DNA from: Synechococcus sp. WH 7805
GTDB lineage: Bacteria; Cyanobacteriota; Cyanobacteriia; PCC-6307; Cyanobiaceae
Direction: 5' to 3'
Assembly (NCBI RefSeq): GCF_000153285.1
Contig: NZ_CH724168.1
Coordinates: 1,331,008-1,395,007, forward strand
Length of the DNA stretch: 64,000 bases
In this document: positions 52,874-61,515 of the stretch, piece by piece
How the letters are laid out: each line of letters opens with the position of its first letter
Numbering within the stretch: the stretch's first letter is position 1
Notes under the pieces: model-generated
The model's input: the letters and a program-made list of their open reading frames with translations, nothing else
What the model was told of the DNA's origin: nothing
Databases searched by the model: none
Position numbers and translations under genes: made by a program

Positions 52874-55035
52874 GTGTTCTGGTGCTGGCCGGAGGTGGCC
52901 ACAGCCATGCACTATTGCTGCGTCGCTGGGCGATGCGCCCCGAGAAACGACCCGACGGGCTCATCATCCTCGTGAGCCAGTGCAGCACCACGCTCTACTC
53001 GGGAATGGTCCCAGGTCTGATCGCCGGCCGTTACAGCCTTGATGAGGTGAACATCGACCTGCGCCGACTCGCCGACCAGGCTGGAGTCGCCCTGGTGATC
53101 GCCACCATCACGGGCATCAATCTTGCAGAGCGTCAGTTGTTCCTGGAACGCCGACCGGCACTGCGTTTTGATTGCCTCAGTCTCAACGTTGGCGCGATCA
53201 CCACAGCCTCGCAGTCCCGCTGCGAGGGGAACACGCACGAACTCACGCCAATCAAACCCCTGGAGCCCGTCCTCGCCCTGCTTGAGCGGGAGGATCGCAA
53301 CCCAGCACCGCAGAGCACCTGGCCCCCTTTTGCCATCCTCGGCGCCGGACTGGCGGGCCTGGAAGTGGCCTTAGCGCTACGTCAACGCTGGCCGGCGCGG
53401 CCCCTGCAACTGATCAGCAAACCTGGGCAACCGCGGCCGGAGCTGGCCAAGGCAATCACCGCAGCCGGCATCAAGCACTGTGTGGTGAGCGACGGAGAAC
53501 CCACCATCGAAGGGCCAGGACTGCGCTGCACAGGTAGCCAGGCGCCAGCCTGGCTGGCAGCCAGTGGATTGCCTTGTTGTCCCCAGAGCGGTCGGGTGCA
53601 AACGGACGCGACCCTTCAGGTGCACGGGCACCCGGAGCTCTTCGCCACCGGTGACTGCGCTGTGGTCAACGGAGCGGTCCGCCCGCCCTCCGGCGTCTGG
53701 GCTGTGCGTGCGGCCAAGCCCTTGGCCCGCAATCTGGAAGCCGCCGGACGCGGCCAACCGCTACATCACTGGAGCCCCCAAACTCGAGCCCTGCAGCTCC
53801 TGGGAGGCCATCGCCAGGGAACAGCTGTGGCTTGGCTGCTCTGGGGGCCCTGGGTCCTTGGACCCAAGGGTTGGCTGTGGAACTGGAAAGAGCGCATTGA
53901 CCGCCGGTTCATCCGCCACTTCAAAACCCAATCGACCATGGATTACGCGGCGGCGGACCCGGAAACGATGCGCTGCAACGGATGCGCGGCGAAATTACCG
54001 GCCCATCACCTGGAAACCGCCCTCAGCCGGGCTGGACTACAGACGCTGGGATCAGCGCCCGAAGATGCAAATCCCTTGCCTGGCAGCCGAGCAGTGAGTG
54101 GACAACCGCTTCTGCAAAGCGTGGATGGTTTTCCAGCGCTGATCAGCGACCCCTGGCTGAACGCCAGGCTCACAACGTTGCATGCCTGCTCAGATCTGTG
54201 GGCCTGCGGAGCGCGTGTGCAGGCGGCCCAGGCGGTGGTCACCCTTCCCCTCGGCGACGCTGCCGATCAGGAATGGTTGCTGGAACAAACGTTGGCGGGC
54301 ATCCAGTGCGCGCTGCAACCCCAGCAAGCCAGCCTGCTGGGAGGACACACACTCGAGAGCCGTCAGGCTGGGAGCCCACCCCCAAGCCAGGACATCCAAG
54401 TGATCCTGAGCGTCTCCGGAGCTTCACCGGAGCGGCCATGGCCCAAACGCGGTCTTCAGGCAGGAGACCAGCTCCTAATCAGCCGTGCTCTGGGCACGGG
54501 GGTTCTGTTCGCGGCAGCGATGAGAGGCAAAACGCACCCTTCAGACCTGGACAAGGCTTTGGAGCAGATGTCCACCAGTCAGCACCACCTGCTGGAAGAG
54601 CTGCTCACGCTTCAAAAGATCCATCCCAATTGCATTCATGCGGCCACCGACATCACAGGCTTCGGCCTCCTGGGCCACCTCGGCGAGATGCTGGGGCCAA
54701 CTGCGACCCCTGAGCACGTGCGCGTGACTCTGCAGGCGGATGCCATTCCCGCACTGCCTGGAGCCCTGCCCTTGCTCGAGAGCGGTCTAGCCAGCAGTCT
54801 TGCTCCAGCCAACAGGCGCTCATGGGGCCTGCTCGATCAGGGCCTGGTGACCCTGCACTTGGGCAACATCCTCGTGGGCAGCCTGCAAAGCCAGGCTCTG
54901 CTCGAGTTACTGGTCGATCCCCAGACCTGCGGACCGCTGCTGATCAGCGTGACCAGCCCTCTGGCTGACGCTTTACTTCAGGCCGAATCCAGCCCCTGGA
55001 CTGCAATCGGCTCGGTGGCCCTGGCCTCGAGCTGA
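52870..55035 (+). CDS. selD: Fused FAD/NAD(P)H oxidoreductase - selenide, water dikinase
   Basis: A 721-residue fusion. Residues ~1-350 form a pyridine-nucleotide-disulfide-like oxidoreductase (VLAGGGHSHALLLRRW at the start; FAILGAGLAGLEVALAL near 155; a C-terminal ATGDCAVV FAD contact). Residues ~357-721 are SelD: MRCNGCAAKLP carries the catalytic Cys and Lys (GCAAK against GCGCK of E. coli), then GGHTLES and CIHAATDITGFGLLGHLGE. SelD makes selenophosphate from selenide and ATP. The fused flavodomain might supply reduced selenium (inference). Cys replaces selenocysteine at the active site. Cyanobacterial fusions of this kind are known. Confidence 0.9.
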   Translation: MSVLVLAGGGHSHALLLRRWAMRPEKRPDGLIILVSQCSTTLYSGMVPGLIAGRYSLDEVNIDLRRLADQAGVALVIATITGINLAERQLFLERRPALRFDCLSLNVGAITTASQSRCEGNTHELTPIKPLEPVLALLEREDRNPAPQSTWPPFAILGAGLAGLEVALALRQRWPARPLQLISKPGQPRPELAKAITAAGIKHCVVSDGEPTIEGPGLRCTGSQAPAWLAASGLPCCPQSGRVQTDATLQVHGHPELFATGDCAVVNGAVRPPSGVWAVRAAKPLARNLEAAGRGQPLHHWSPQTRALQLLGGHRQGTAVAWLLWGPWVLGPKGWLWNWKERIDRRFIRHFKTQSTMDYAAADPETMRCNGCAAKLPAHHLETALSRAGLQTLGSAPEDANPLPGSRAVSGQPLLQSVDGFPALISDPWLNARLTTLHACSDLWACGARVQAAQAVVTLPLGDAADQEWLLEQTLAGIQCALQPQQASLLGGHTLESRQAGSPPPSQDIQVILSVSGASPERPWPKRGLQAGDQLLISRALGTGVLFAAAMRGKTHPSDLDKALEQMSTSQHHLLEELLTLQKIHPNCIHAATDITGFGLLGHLGEMLGPTATPEHVRVTLQADAIPALPGALPLLESGLASSLAPANRRSWGLLDQGLVTLHLGNILVGSLQSQALLELLVDPQTCGPLLISVTSPLADALLQAESSPWTAIGSVALASS

Positions 55036-55044
55036 ACAGCAAGC

Positions 55045-57429
55045 TCACGGCAAGGGCTCAATCGGCGCCAAGCGCGGATCCAGGATCTTGGGACCCATCC
55101 CTGCGAACTTCACCGCAATCGACACCTTCTCGCCACTACCGAAGGTGTGGGTGACCTCTCCTTCTCCGAAGCTGCTGTGCAGCACCCGGTCACCCACGCT
55201 CCAGCTGCGACCGGGCGCTGGACCGGCCTGACGCCGACGCACCGCGTTAGCAGGGGCGCTGCTGGGTTGCTCACGGTCCACGCGAGTGAGGCGATCTAGA
55301 CGTTGTTCCCGGCGGATCGCAGCGCCTCCTGAGCGCGGGATCTCTCCTTGCACCAGCGCTTCCGGCAGTTCGGAGAGGAACACACTCGGCACGGCCGGTT
55401 CGCGCATGCCACCCCAGAGACGTCGTTCGCTGGCATGGGAGAGGAACAGGCGCTCCTTGGCCCGGGTGATGCCCACATAACAGAGCCGCCGCTCTTCCTC
55501 CAGCGAAGCGGGATCGTCAAGGGAGCGATAGCTGGGAAAGAGCCCCTGCTCCAGACCCACCAGGCACACCACCGGAAATTCCAGACCTTTACTGCTGTGC
55601 AGGGTCATCAGAGTGACGCGATCGGCGGCGGTGTCCTTGCTATCGGCATCGCTGGCCAGAGCCGCAGAGGCCAGAAAACCCTCGAGATCTCCCTCCTCGT
55701 TTTCCTCCTGGTACTGCAAACCTGCATTCACCAGCTCCTGCAGATTGCGCCTGCGTTCCTCGGCCTCATCGCTGCCTTCGGTGATCAGTTCGCTGACGTA
55801 GCCACTGAGCTCCATTACCTGCTGAATCAGTTCAGAAGGGGGCGTGGTGGACACACGTTCGCGCAAGCCGTTGATCAGCTCACAGAACTGCAGCAAGCCC
55901 CGGGCGGAACGGCCACCGAGGGAGCGCACCGCTTCGGGATCACTCACCACATCCCAGAGGGGAATGCCCAGCTGATTGGCCGCATCAGTGAGCCGCTGGA
56001 TCGTGGTCTTGCCGATGCCCCGCTTGGGCACATTGATCACCCGCAGCAAACTCACGGTGTCGGCAGGGTTGATCAGCAGGCGCAGGTAGCCGAGCACATC
56101 CTTGATTTCCCTCCGGTCGTAAAAGCGCAGGCCGCCCACCACGACATAAGGAATCCTCCAGCGCACCAGGGATTCCTCCAGCGCCCGCGACTGAGCATTG
56201 GTGCGATAGAGACAGGCCATGTCCCCCCAGGTCAGCTCGGGGTTGGCTGCTTCCATCATCCGCAGCCGATGCACCACCGCTTCGGCCTCGGCGATCTCGT
56301 CATCACAGCGGGTCAAAGAAATCAGCTCCCCCTCGCCGCGGGTGGGACGCAGCACCTTGTCGATGCGCTCGCTGTTGTTCGCAATCAAGGCATTGGCAGC
56401 CTCGAGAATCGTGGCCGTCGAGCGGTAGTTCTCCTCCAGTTTCACCATGGTGCGGGTGGCCTCATCGGGCTCCTGGTCTCCGAAGTCGTCCTGAAAGCCC
56501 ATCAGGATCGTGAAGTCCGCCGCCCGGAAGCTGTAGATGCTCTGATCGGCATCGCCCACCACAAACACCGACCGACCTGTCCAGTTGTCGTAGGTCTGGG
56601 GATCCTTGCCGTCAGTGACCAGCAACTTGATCAGGTCGTACTGGGTGCGGTTGGTGTCTTGATATTCATCCACCAGCACATGGGCGAAACGGCGGTGCCA
56701 GTAGCCGCGCACCTGCTCGTTCTGCTGCAGCAGCTGCACCGGCATCAACAGCAGGTCATCGAAATCGAGGGCATTGTTGGCCGCGAGGGCCTTGCGGTAG
56801 CGCCGGTACACGTCGGCGGTGAGTTTGCCCCGCTGCCCCTCGGCATTGGCCTCGAGCTGATCGGGCAGCCACCCCTGATTCTTAGCGTTACTGATCGCCC
56901 AACGGGTTTTTTTCGGTTCGAAGCGCTTGGGGTCAAGCTGAAGCTCCTGGGTCACAATCTCCTTCACCAGGCTCTGGGCATCGGCCTCGTCGTAGATGGA
57001 GAACTGCTTGGTCCAAGAGAGTCCTTCGCTGTCCTTGAACTTGTCGATGTCGTAGCGGAGCATCCGTGCGAAAAGGGCATGAAAGGTGCCGATCCACAGC
57101 TCCTTGGTGACTTCCCGGTAGATGCGTGAGCGCAGCTGACGCTGCTCCACCGGCGGCAGGGTGCTCCAGGGTTGGCCGAACTGACTCTGGGCCAGTCGCT
57201 GGGCAAGCAGGAGCTCCAGACGCTCCTTCATCTCACGGGCTGCCTTGTTCGTGAAGGTCACAGCCAGGATCTGGGCGGGATCGGCACCGTGCTCCCCAAT
57301 GAGATGGGCAATGCGATGGGTCAAGGCCCGGGTCTTGCCGCTACCCGCACCAGCCACCACCAGCAGGGGCCCCTCATGGTGATCAACCGCCCGGCGCTGG
57401 GCGTCATTGAGGCCGGCGAGAAAGCTCAT
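55045..57429 (-). CDS. uvrD: UvrD/PcrA-type DNA helicase
   Basis: A 794-residue superfamily 1A helicase active in nucleotide-excision and mismatch repair. It begins FLAGLNDAQRRAVDHHEGPL with Walker A VVAGAGSGKTRAL (about 23-35). Motif Ia is ILAVTFTNKAAREMKER, motif II VDEYQDTNRTQ, motif III GDADQSIYSFRAAD, motif IV ENYRSTATI and motif VI VGITRAKERLFLSHA. The frame is open further upstream (to 57768), but no homology is seen there. The tail contains a Tudor-like segment near 740-790. It is coupled to the O-antigen ligase-like gene (ATGA overlap). Confidence 0.96.
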   Translation of the reverse strand: MSFLAGLNDAQRRAVDHHEGPLLVVAGAGSGKTRALTHRIAHLIGEHGADPAQILAVTFTNKAAREMKERLELLLAQRLAQSQFGQPWSTLPPVEQRQLRSRIYREVTKELWIGTFHALFARMLRYDIDKFKDSEGLSWTKQFSIYDEADAQSLVKEIVTQELQLDPKRFEPKKTRWAISNAKNQGWLPDQLEANAEGQRGKLTADVYRRYRKALAANNALDFDDLLLMPVQLLQQNEQVRGYWHRRFAHVLVDEYQDTNRTQYDLIKLLVTDGKDPQTYDNWTGRSVFVVGDADQSIYSFRAADFTILMGFQDDFGDQEPDEATRTMVKLEENYRSTATILEAANALIANNSERIDKVLRPTRGEGELISLTRCDDEIAEAEAVVHRLRMMEAANPELTWGDMACLYRTNAQSRALEESLVRWRIPYVVVGGLRFYDRREIKDVLGYLRLLINPADTVSLLRVINVPKRGIGKTTIQRLTDAANQLGIPLWDVVSDPEAVRSLGGRSARGLLQFCELINGLRERVSTTPPSELIQQVMELSGYVSELITEGSDEAEERRRNLQELVNAGLQYQEENEEGDLEGFLASAALASDADSKDTAADRVTLMTLHSSKGLEFPVVCLVGLEQGLFPSYRSLDDPASLEEERRLCYVGITRAKERLFLSHASERRLWGGMREPAVPSVFLSELPEALVQGEIPRSGGAAIRREQRLDRLTRVDREQPSSAPANAVRRRQAGPAPGRSWSVGDRVLHSSFGEGEVTHTFGSGEKVSIAVKFAGMGPKILDPRLAPIEPLP

Positions 57430-58640
57430 GGGGCGATGGTACGGACATTGGCTTTTAGAAGCGCCGCACCAGGCATCCAGGCCAGAGCCAGGATGTAACC
57501 AGTGATCACCTGCTGCAGGGACGTTTTCAACAGGGTGGATTCCACCAGAGACGACATCAGGATGAACACAGCACAGGCCAAAGCAAGCCTGCACAGCGGC
57601 CCCTGATCCCCGGCCAATCCCTGAAACAAGCGCTGAAAGGTGAGCCCCAAGGCGATCAGCAGCAGCACCAGGCTGACAAGCCCCTGATCGGCGAGCACCT
57701 GCAGAAACACGTTGTGCGCATGGGGAATGCCCGTGGTGTAGCCGGGGAGAAACACCTTGCCGGCGCAATGGTCCGACACCCGGTCATACCCCTGGCCGGT
57801 GAACAGATCAGGGCCCGCCTGCAATGACCGCAGCACGAAGCACTGAGCCACGCGGGCACGCCCGGCATCGCTTGGATTCAGGTTCGCCAATGGGCTGAAG
57901 GGGGCATACAGCGCCACGTTGAACACCAGGCACAGGGCGAGAACGGCAGCCGCCAAAGCTCGGCCATGGCGAGCCACCCACCGGCGACGCTGCCAACACA
58001 GTTCAGCGACAACAACGGCAAGGATCGGAAACAGCAGCGCGGCCCGTGAGCCTGTGCCAAAGGCCAGGACGAAACTGAGCGCACCGATCAGCGCCGCCCC
58101 ACGGGACCACCAGATCCGCGCCTCCCAGCGGAACAGCCCGTACCCCACGAGCGTCAGCAAGCCGTATAGGTATCCGCTGCGGTTGATCGTGATCTTTTGG
58201 ATGCGAAGGGCTTCCTGAGGAAGACGATCACGCAGGGCAGACCAGGGAATGACATCGAGGTTGCCGTTCAGGCGATCGAATTCCACAAACGGAAGCGACA
58301 CCACAACGGTGCACAGCACGATCCATAGAGCCAGGGGCCACTGCGCCGGTGACTGGCGCAAGCCTGCAGCAAACGCCAGCAGAACCAGGATGAGATCGGT
58401 GGGCGCCGCCACGCTCACCGGATGAATCACAGCTCCCACGCTCACTGCCAGAACGCCGATCAGCACCGCATAGGCCGGCTGCCCCGGCAGGTTCCCTAGC
58501 AATTTCAGACTGCACCAGAGCGCCAGGATCCAGATCATCCCCGCGGGATCGCCGCTGCGCTGCCACGCCAGCCCTAGGAGCGAGAGCGGCAGCAGTAGAT
58601 CCAGCCAAGGGGAGGCCAGTCGTTGGACCAATCCTGTCAA
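57426..58640 (-). CDS. O-antigen ligase/polymerase-like membrane protein
   Basis: A 404-residue polytopic membrane protein with about 10-12 helices. The conserved GTGSRAALLFP and the periplasmic HAHNVFLQVLADQG (about 315-328) match the Wzy/WaaL (O-antigen ligase) family, where the His and Arg are functional. It may attach or polymerise a surface polysaccharide. It lies between uvrD and the divergent kdsD on the minus strand, in a region rich in envelope-sugar genes. Confidence 0.85.
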   Translation of the reverse strand: MTGLVQRLASPWLDLLLPLSLLGLAWQRSGDPAGMIWILALWCSLKLLGNLPGQPAYAVLIGVLAVSVGAVIHPVSVAAPTDLILVLLAFAAGLRQSPAQWPLALWIVLCTVVVSLPFVEFDRLNGNLDVIPWSALRDRLPQEALRIQKITINRSGYLYGLLTLVGYGLFRWEARIWWSRGAALIGALSFVLAFGTGSRAALLFPILAVVVAELCWQRRRWVARHGRALAAAVLALCLVFNVALYAPFSPLANLNPSDAGRARVAQCFVLRSLQAGPDLFTGQGYDRVSDHCAGKVFLPGYTTGIPHAHNVFLQVLADQGLVSLVLLLIALGLTFQRLFQGLAGDQGPLCRLALACAVFILMSSLVESTLLKTSLQQVITGYILALAWMPGAALLKANVRTIAP

Positions 58641-58675
58641 CAGTTACCGATCTGGTGGTTCTAAGCCTGCCAGAC

Positions 58676-59719
58676 ATGAACCACAGCATTCCTGTCGTGG
58701 CCGAGAATGCCGACCAACTTGATCATTCGATCGTGTCCGCACTCACCCGCTGCCTGCAGGAAGAGGCTGCCGCCATTGCGGCGGCGGCCTCTCAGCTGTC
58801 TGCAGACGAGGTTGAGGGAGCACTGGCCCTTCTGGAGCGCTGTGCTGACCGCAAGGCCAAATTGGTGATCACGGGGGTTGGCAAGAGCGGGATCGTGGCC
58901 CGCAAGATTGCCGCTACCTTCTCCTCCATCGGCCTGATGGCCCTTTACCTCAATCCCCTTGATGCCCTGCACGGGGACCTGGGCGTGGTCGCTCCTGACG
59001 ATGTTTGCCTGCTGCTGTCCAACAGTGGAGAAACGGCAGAGCTTTTGGAAGTGCTCCCCCATCTCAAACGTCGTGGTACGGCCCGGATCGCCCTGGTGGG
59101 ACGGGCCGACTCCTCCCTGGCCCGCGGCAGTGATGTGGTGCTCGACGCCTCCGTGGATCGGGAGGTCTGCCCTCTCAACCTCGCCCCCACGGCCAGCACC
59201 GCAGTGGCCATGGCCATCGGCGATGCCCTGGCGGCGGTGTGGATGGAACGGCGCGGGATTTCCTCAGCCGACTTTGCCCTGAACCACCCAGCCGGTGCCC
59301 TGGGTAAGCAGCTCACGATGACGGTGGCTGATCTGATGATCCCTGTCGCCCAGCTGCCATCGATCACACCCACGACGCCACTACCGGACGTGATCGGTCG
59401 CCTAACCCAAGGGGCGATCGGCAGCGGCTGGGTAGAGGACCCCGCCCAACCAGGCCGTCTGCTGGGACTGATCACGGACGGCGATCTGCGCCGAGCCCTG
59501 CGTGATCACGGTCCAGAACGTTGGCCAGCGCTCACCGCTGGCGAGCTGATGACGGCGGATCCGATCACGGTGTCGGCCGACATCCTGGCCGTGGAAGCGA
59601 TTCAGCGCATGGAGCACAACCGTCGCAAACCGATCTCCGTGCTGCCGGTCGTGGATGAGCACGATGGCTTGCATGGTCTGCTGCGCTTGCACGATCTCGT
59701 CCAGGCCGGGCTGGCCTGA
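58676..59719 (+). CDS. kdsD: Arabinose-5-phosphate isomerase (KdsD/KpsF)
   Basis: Converts ribulose 5-phosphate to arabinose 5-phosphate, the first step of Kdo synthesis. The 347-residue product has a SIS domain with LVITGVGKSGIVARKIAATF (about 62-81) and LLLSNSGETAELLEVLPHLK (about 111-130), then two CBS domains (from about 219). This is the KdsD layout. The ATG at 58676 is used; the frame is open to 58655 through a GTG. It is coupled to kdsC (TGATG). Confidence 0.94.
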   Translation: MNHSIPVVAENADQLDHSIVSALTRCLQEEAAAIAAAASQLSADEVEGALALLERCADRKAKLVITGVGKSGIVARKIAATFSSIGLMALYLNPLDALHGDLGVVAPDDVCLLLSNSGETAELLEVLPHLKRRGTARIALVGRADSSLARGSDVVLDASVDREVCPLNLAPTASTAVAMAIGDALAAVWMERRGISSADFALNHPAGALGKQLTMTVADLMIPVAQLPSITPTTPLPDVIGRLTQGAIGSGWVEDPAQPGRLLGLITDGDLRRALRDHGPERWPALTAGELMTADPITVSADILAVEAIQRMEHNRRKPISVLPVVDEHDGLHGLLRLHDLVQAGLA

Positions 59720-60282
59720 TGCAACACCTGCTGCGCGAATGGCAATGGCACAGGCAGCGCCAGCGGTTAGCCACGCTCCAGCTGCTGGTCTTGGATGTGG
59801 ATGGTGTGCTCACCGATGGCGGGCTCTGGTTCAACCCTGACGGACAGCTGCAGAAACGCTTCGATGTGCGCGACGGACTCGGGCTGCGATTGCTTCAAAA
59901 AGCGAGCCTGCATCTGGCCTTTCTTAGTGGCGGCCAAGGCGGTGCCACGGAGGTGAGGGCACGCCAGCTGGGCATCAAACACTGCCTGGTTGGCATTAAG
60001 GACAAACCACCGGCCCTTGCTGCACTGCGACAGGAACTCGGTGTGTCCCAATCCCGCACTGCCTTCCTCGGCGATGACCTCAACGACCTAGCGGTCAGAG
60101 GTCACGTGGGACTTCTGCTGGCACCAAACGATGCCTGTCGCCCCCTGCGGCAACAGGCCGATGCTGTGCTGCAGAGCCGCGGTGGGCACGGTGCTGTAAG
60201 GGAACTGGCGGAACGCATCCTGCAGGCGCGTGGGGACTGGGCGGCGCTGCGCCGCCACGGCTGGCGTGACCGCAATGACTGA
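59719..60282 (+). CDS. kdsC: Kdo 8-phosphate phosphatase
   Basis: A 187-residue HAD phosphatase that removes phosphate from Kdo 8-phosphate. Motif I LDVDGVLTDGGLWF (about 25-38) has the nucleophile Asp, and AFLGDDLNDLAV is motif III/IV. The KdsC-specific RDGLGLRLL and LSGGQGGAT segments are present. It is one base overlapped with kdsD and eight with the sulfotransferase, so the three may be one transcript. Confidence 0.93.
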   Translation: MQHLLREWQWHRQRQRLATLQLLVLDVDGVLTDGGLWFNPDGQLQKRFDVRDGLGLRLLQKASLHLAFLSGGQGGATEVRARQLGIKHCLVGIKDKPPALAALRQELGVSQSRTAFLGDDLNDLAVRGHVGLLLAPNDACRPLRQQADAVLQSRGGHGAVRELAERILQARGDWAALRRHGWRDRND

Positions 60283-61141
60283 GTCACTCTCTCCAGCCGG
60301 TGGCGTTTTCCTGCTGGGACTCGGGGCTCAGAAAGCCGGCACCACCTGGCTACATGAACAGCTGCAGCGCAGGGCTGATACGGACTTCGGCGTTCTGAAG
60401 GAGTACCACGTGCACGATGCCCGAACCATGCCGGAATTGGCTCGGTTCCGGCGCATTGAGATGTCGCTAAGCCAGCCCCGCAGCTGGATTCAGCCCCGCA
60501 GCTGGATGCGCCAGCTGTTCATCCGCCAGCCAGACCTCTACTTCGACTATTTCGCCTGGTTGCTGCGCAGACCGCGCCGCAAAGGCTGCTCAGTCACCTT
60601 GACCGGAGATATCACGCCGTCGTATGCGGCACTATCAGCAAACACGCTTCAATTAATCCAATCCGGCTTCCGACAACGCAGCATCAACGTGCGTCCTGTG
60701 TTCCTCATGCGGGACCCGATCGAGCGGCTGATCTCCAGCCAACGCATGAAACAACGCAAGCTCGGCAAGCGAGATGCAGCGAGTGAAATCGCCGGCTTAC
60801 GCAAGCGGGTGCGCAAGGGCCCGAGTCTGCGCAGTGATTACGGCCGCACCCTGGAGAACCTCAGACACAGTTTTGGGATCCAGGAGTGCTATCTCGGTCT
60901 CTATGAAACGCTGTTTCAAACCGAAACGTATGCGCAACTCTGTGCATTCCTCGGTCTTCGTTACCACGAACCAGCTTGGGACCAGCGCGTGAATGCGAGT
61001 GACAGCAGCACTGACATCCCCGACGATCTCTTGGCTGAATTAGGACAGTCGCTCGCCGATGATGTCAAAGCCGTGCGTCAGTTGCTTCCTGAGGTTGACC
61101 TTGAACAGCACTGGCCAACGGCAAGCCGCTGGTGCCGCTAA
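60275..61141 (+). CDS. Sulfotransferase family protein
   Basis: A 288-residue PAPS-dependent sulfotransferase. The 5'-PSB loop is GAQKAGTTWLHEQLQ (about 15-29). The 3'-phosphate-binding region is FLMRDPIERLISSQRMKQ (about 145-162). TETYAQLCAFLGL near 230 completes the fold. It probably sulfates a surface glycan or lipid-linked sugar, given the Kdo and glycosyltransferase neighbours. It contains an 18-base direct repeat at 60473-60508 that encodes QPRSW twice. Confidence 0.85.
   Translation: MTESLSPAGGVFLLGLGAQKAGTTWLHEQLQRRADTDFGVLKEYHVHDARTMPELARFRRIEMSLSQPRSWIQPRSWMRQLFIRQPDLYFDYFAWLLRRPRRKGCSVTLTGDITPSYAALSANTLQLIQSGFRQRSINVRPVFLMRDPIERLISSQRMKQRKLGKRDAASEIAGLRKRVRKGPSLRSDYGRTLENLRHSFGIQECYLGLYETLFQTETYAQLCAFLGLRYHEPAWDQRVNASDSSTDIPDDLLAELGQSLADDVKAVRQLLPEVDLEQHWPTASRWCR
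60473..60508 (+). repeat. Tandem 18-base direct repeat inside the sulfotransferase gene
   Basis: CAGCCCCGCAGCTGGAT appears twice in a row in an 18-base unit, differing only at the last base (T, then G). It encodes QPRSWI then QPRSWM, so the copy is in frame. A recent slippage duplication is likely. Confidence 0.85.
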
Positions 61142-61152
61142 GCACTTCAGGC

Positions 61153-61482
61153 TCACAGCGATACCCGGCCACTGTCGGCCAGCCAGAGCTGGTCGGGCGC
61201 TGGGCGTCTGATCAAGGCACGTTGCAGCGCATCGCCATCCCTCCAAGGGACAGACGGTGGACTCATTCGCCCGGCTGCGACCTCCATCCGATCACTGAGA
61301 TTGAGCAGACGGGCACGACGTGAGTAACGGCGAGGCTCACGCTGCAAACGCCTGCTGAGCGCAGGGTCCTAATCGACGAAGCTGTGCCACCACCAGCTCA
61401 GCAGGAGCAGGGCCAACCAGGGAATCAGTGCGGGATAGCTGGGCTGAAAGCTCTTGCCTGTGGTGCAAGCCCATCGGTCCAA
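61153..61482 (-). pseudogene. Small membrane-protein frame interrupted by an in-frame TAG
   Basis: One minus-strand frame reads from about 61482 (TTG) through YPALIPWLALLLLSWWWHSF (a likely membrane helix). It then meets TAG at 61369-61371 and continues, in the same frame, DPALSRRLQREPRRYSRRAR, then LLNLSDRMEVAAGRM to a TGA at 61153-61155. The downstream part looks coding (charged, GC-rich third positions). A TAG for TGG (Trp) change would restore one ~109-residue protein. Alternatively there are two small genes, or no gene. An unrelated ATGA-coupled frame (61337-61519, MKRWLVLLVSADFGP) starts at the tRNA nucleotidyltransferase stop; a frameshift join to it would supply an ATG start. Confidence 0.4.
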
Positions 61483-61515
61483 AGTCGGCAGACACCAGAA
61501 GCACCAGCCAGCGCT

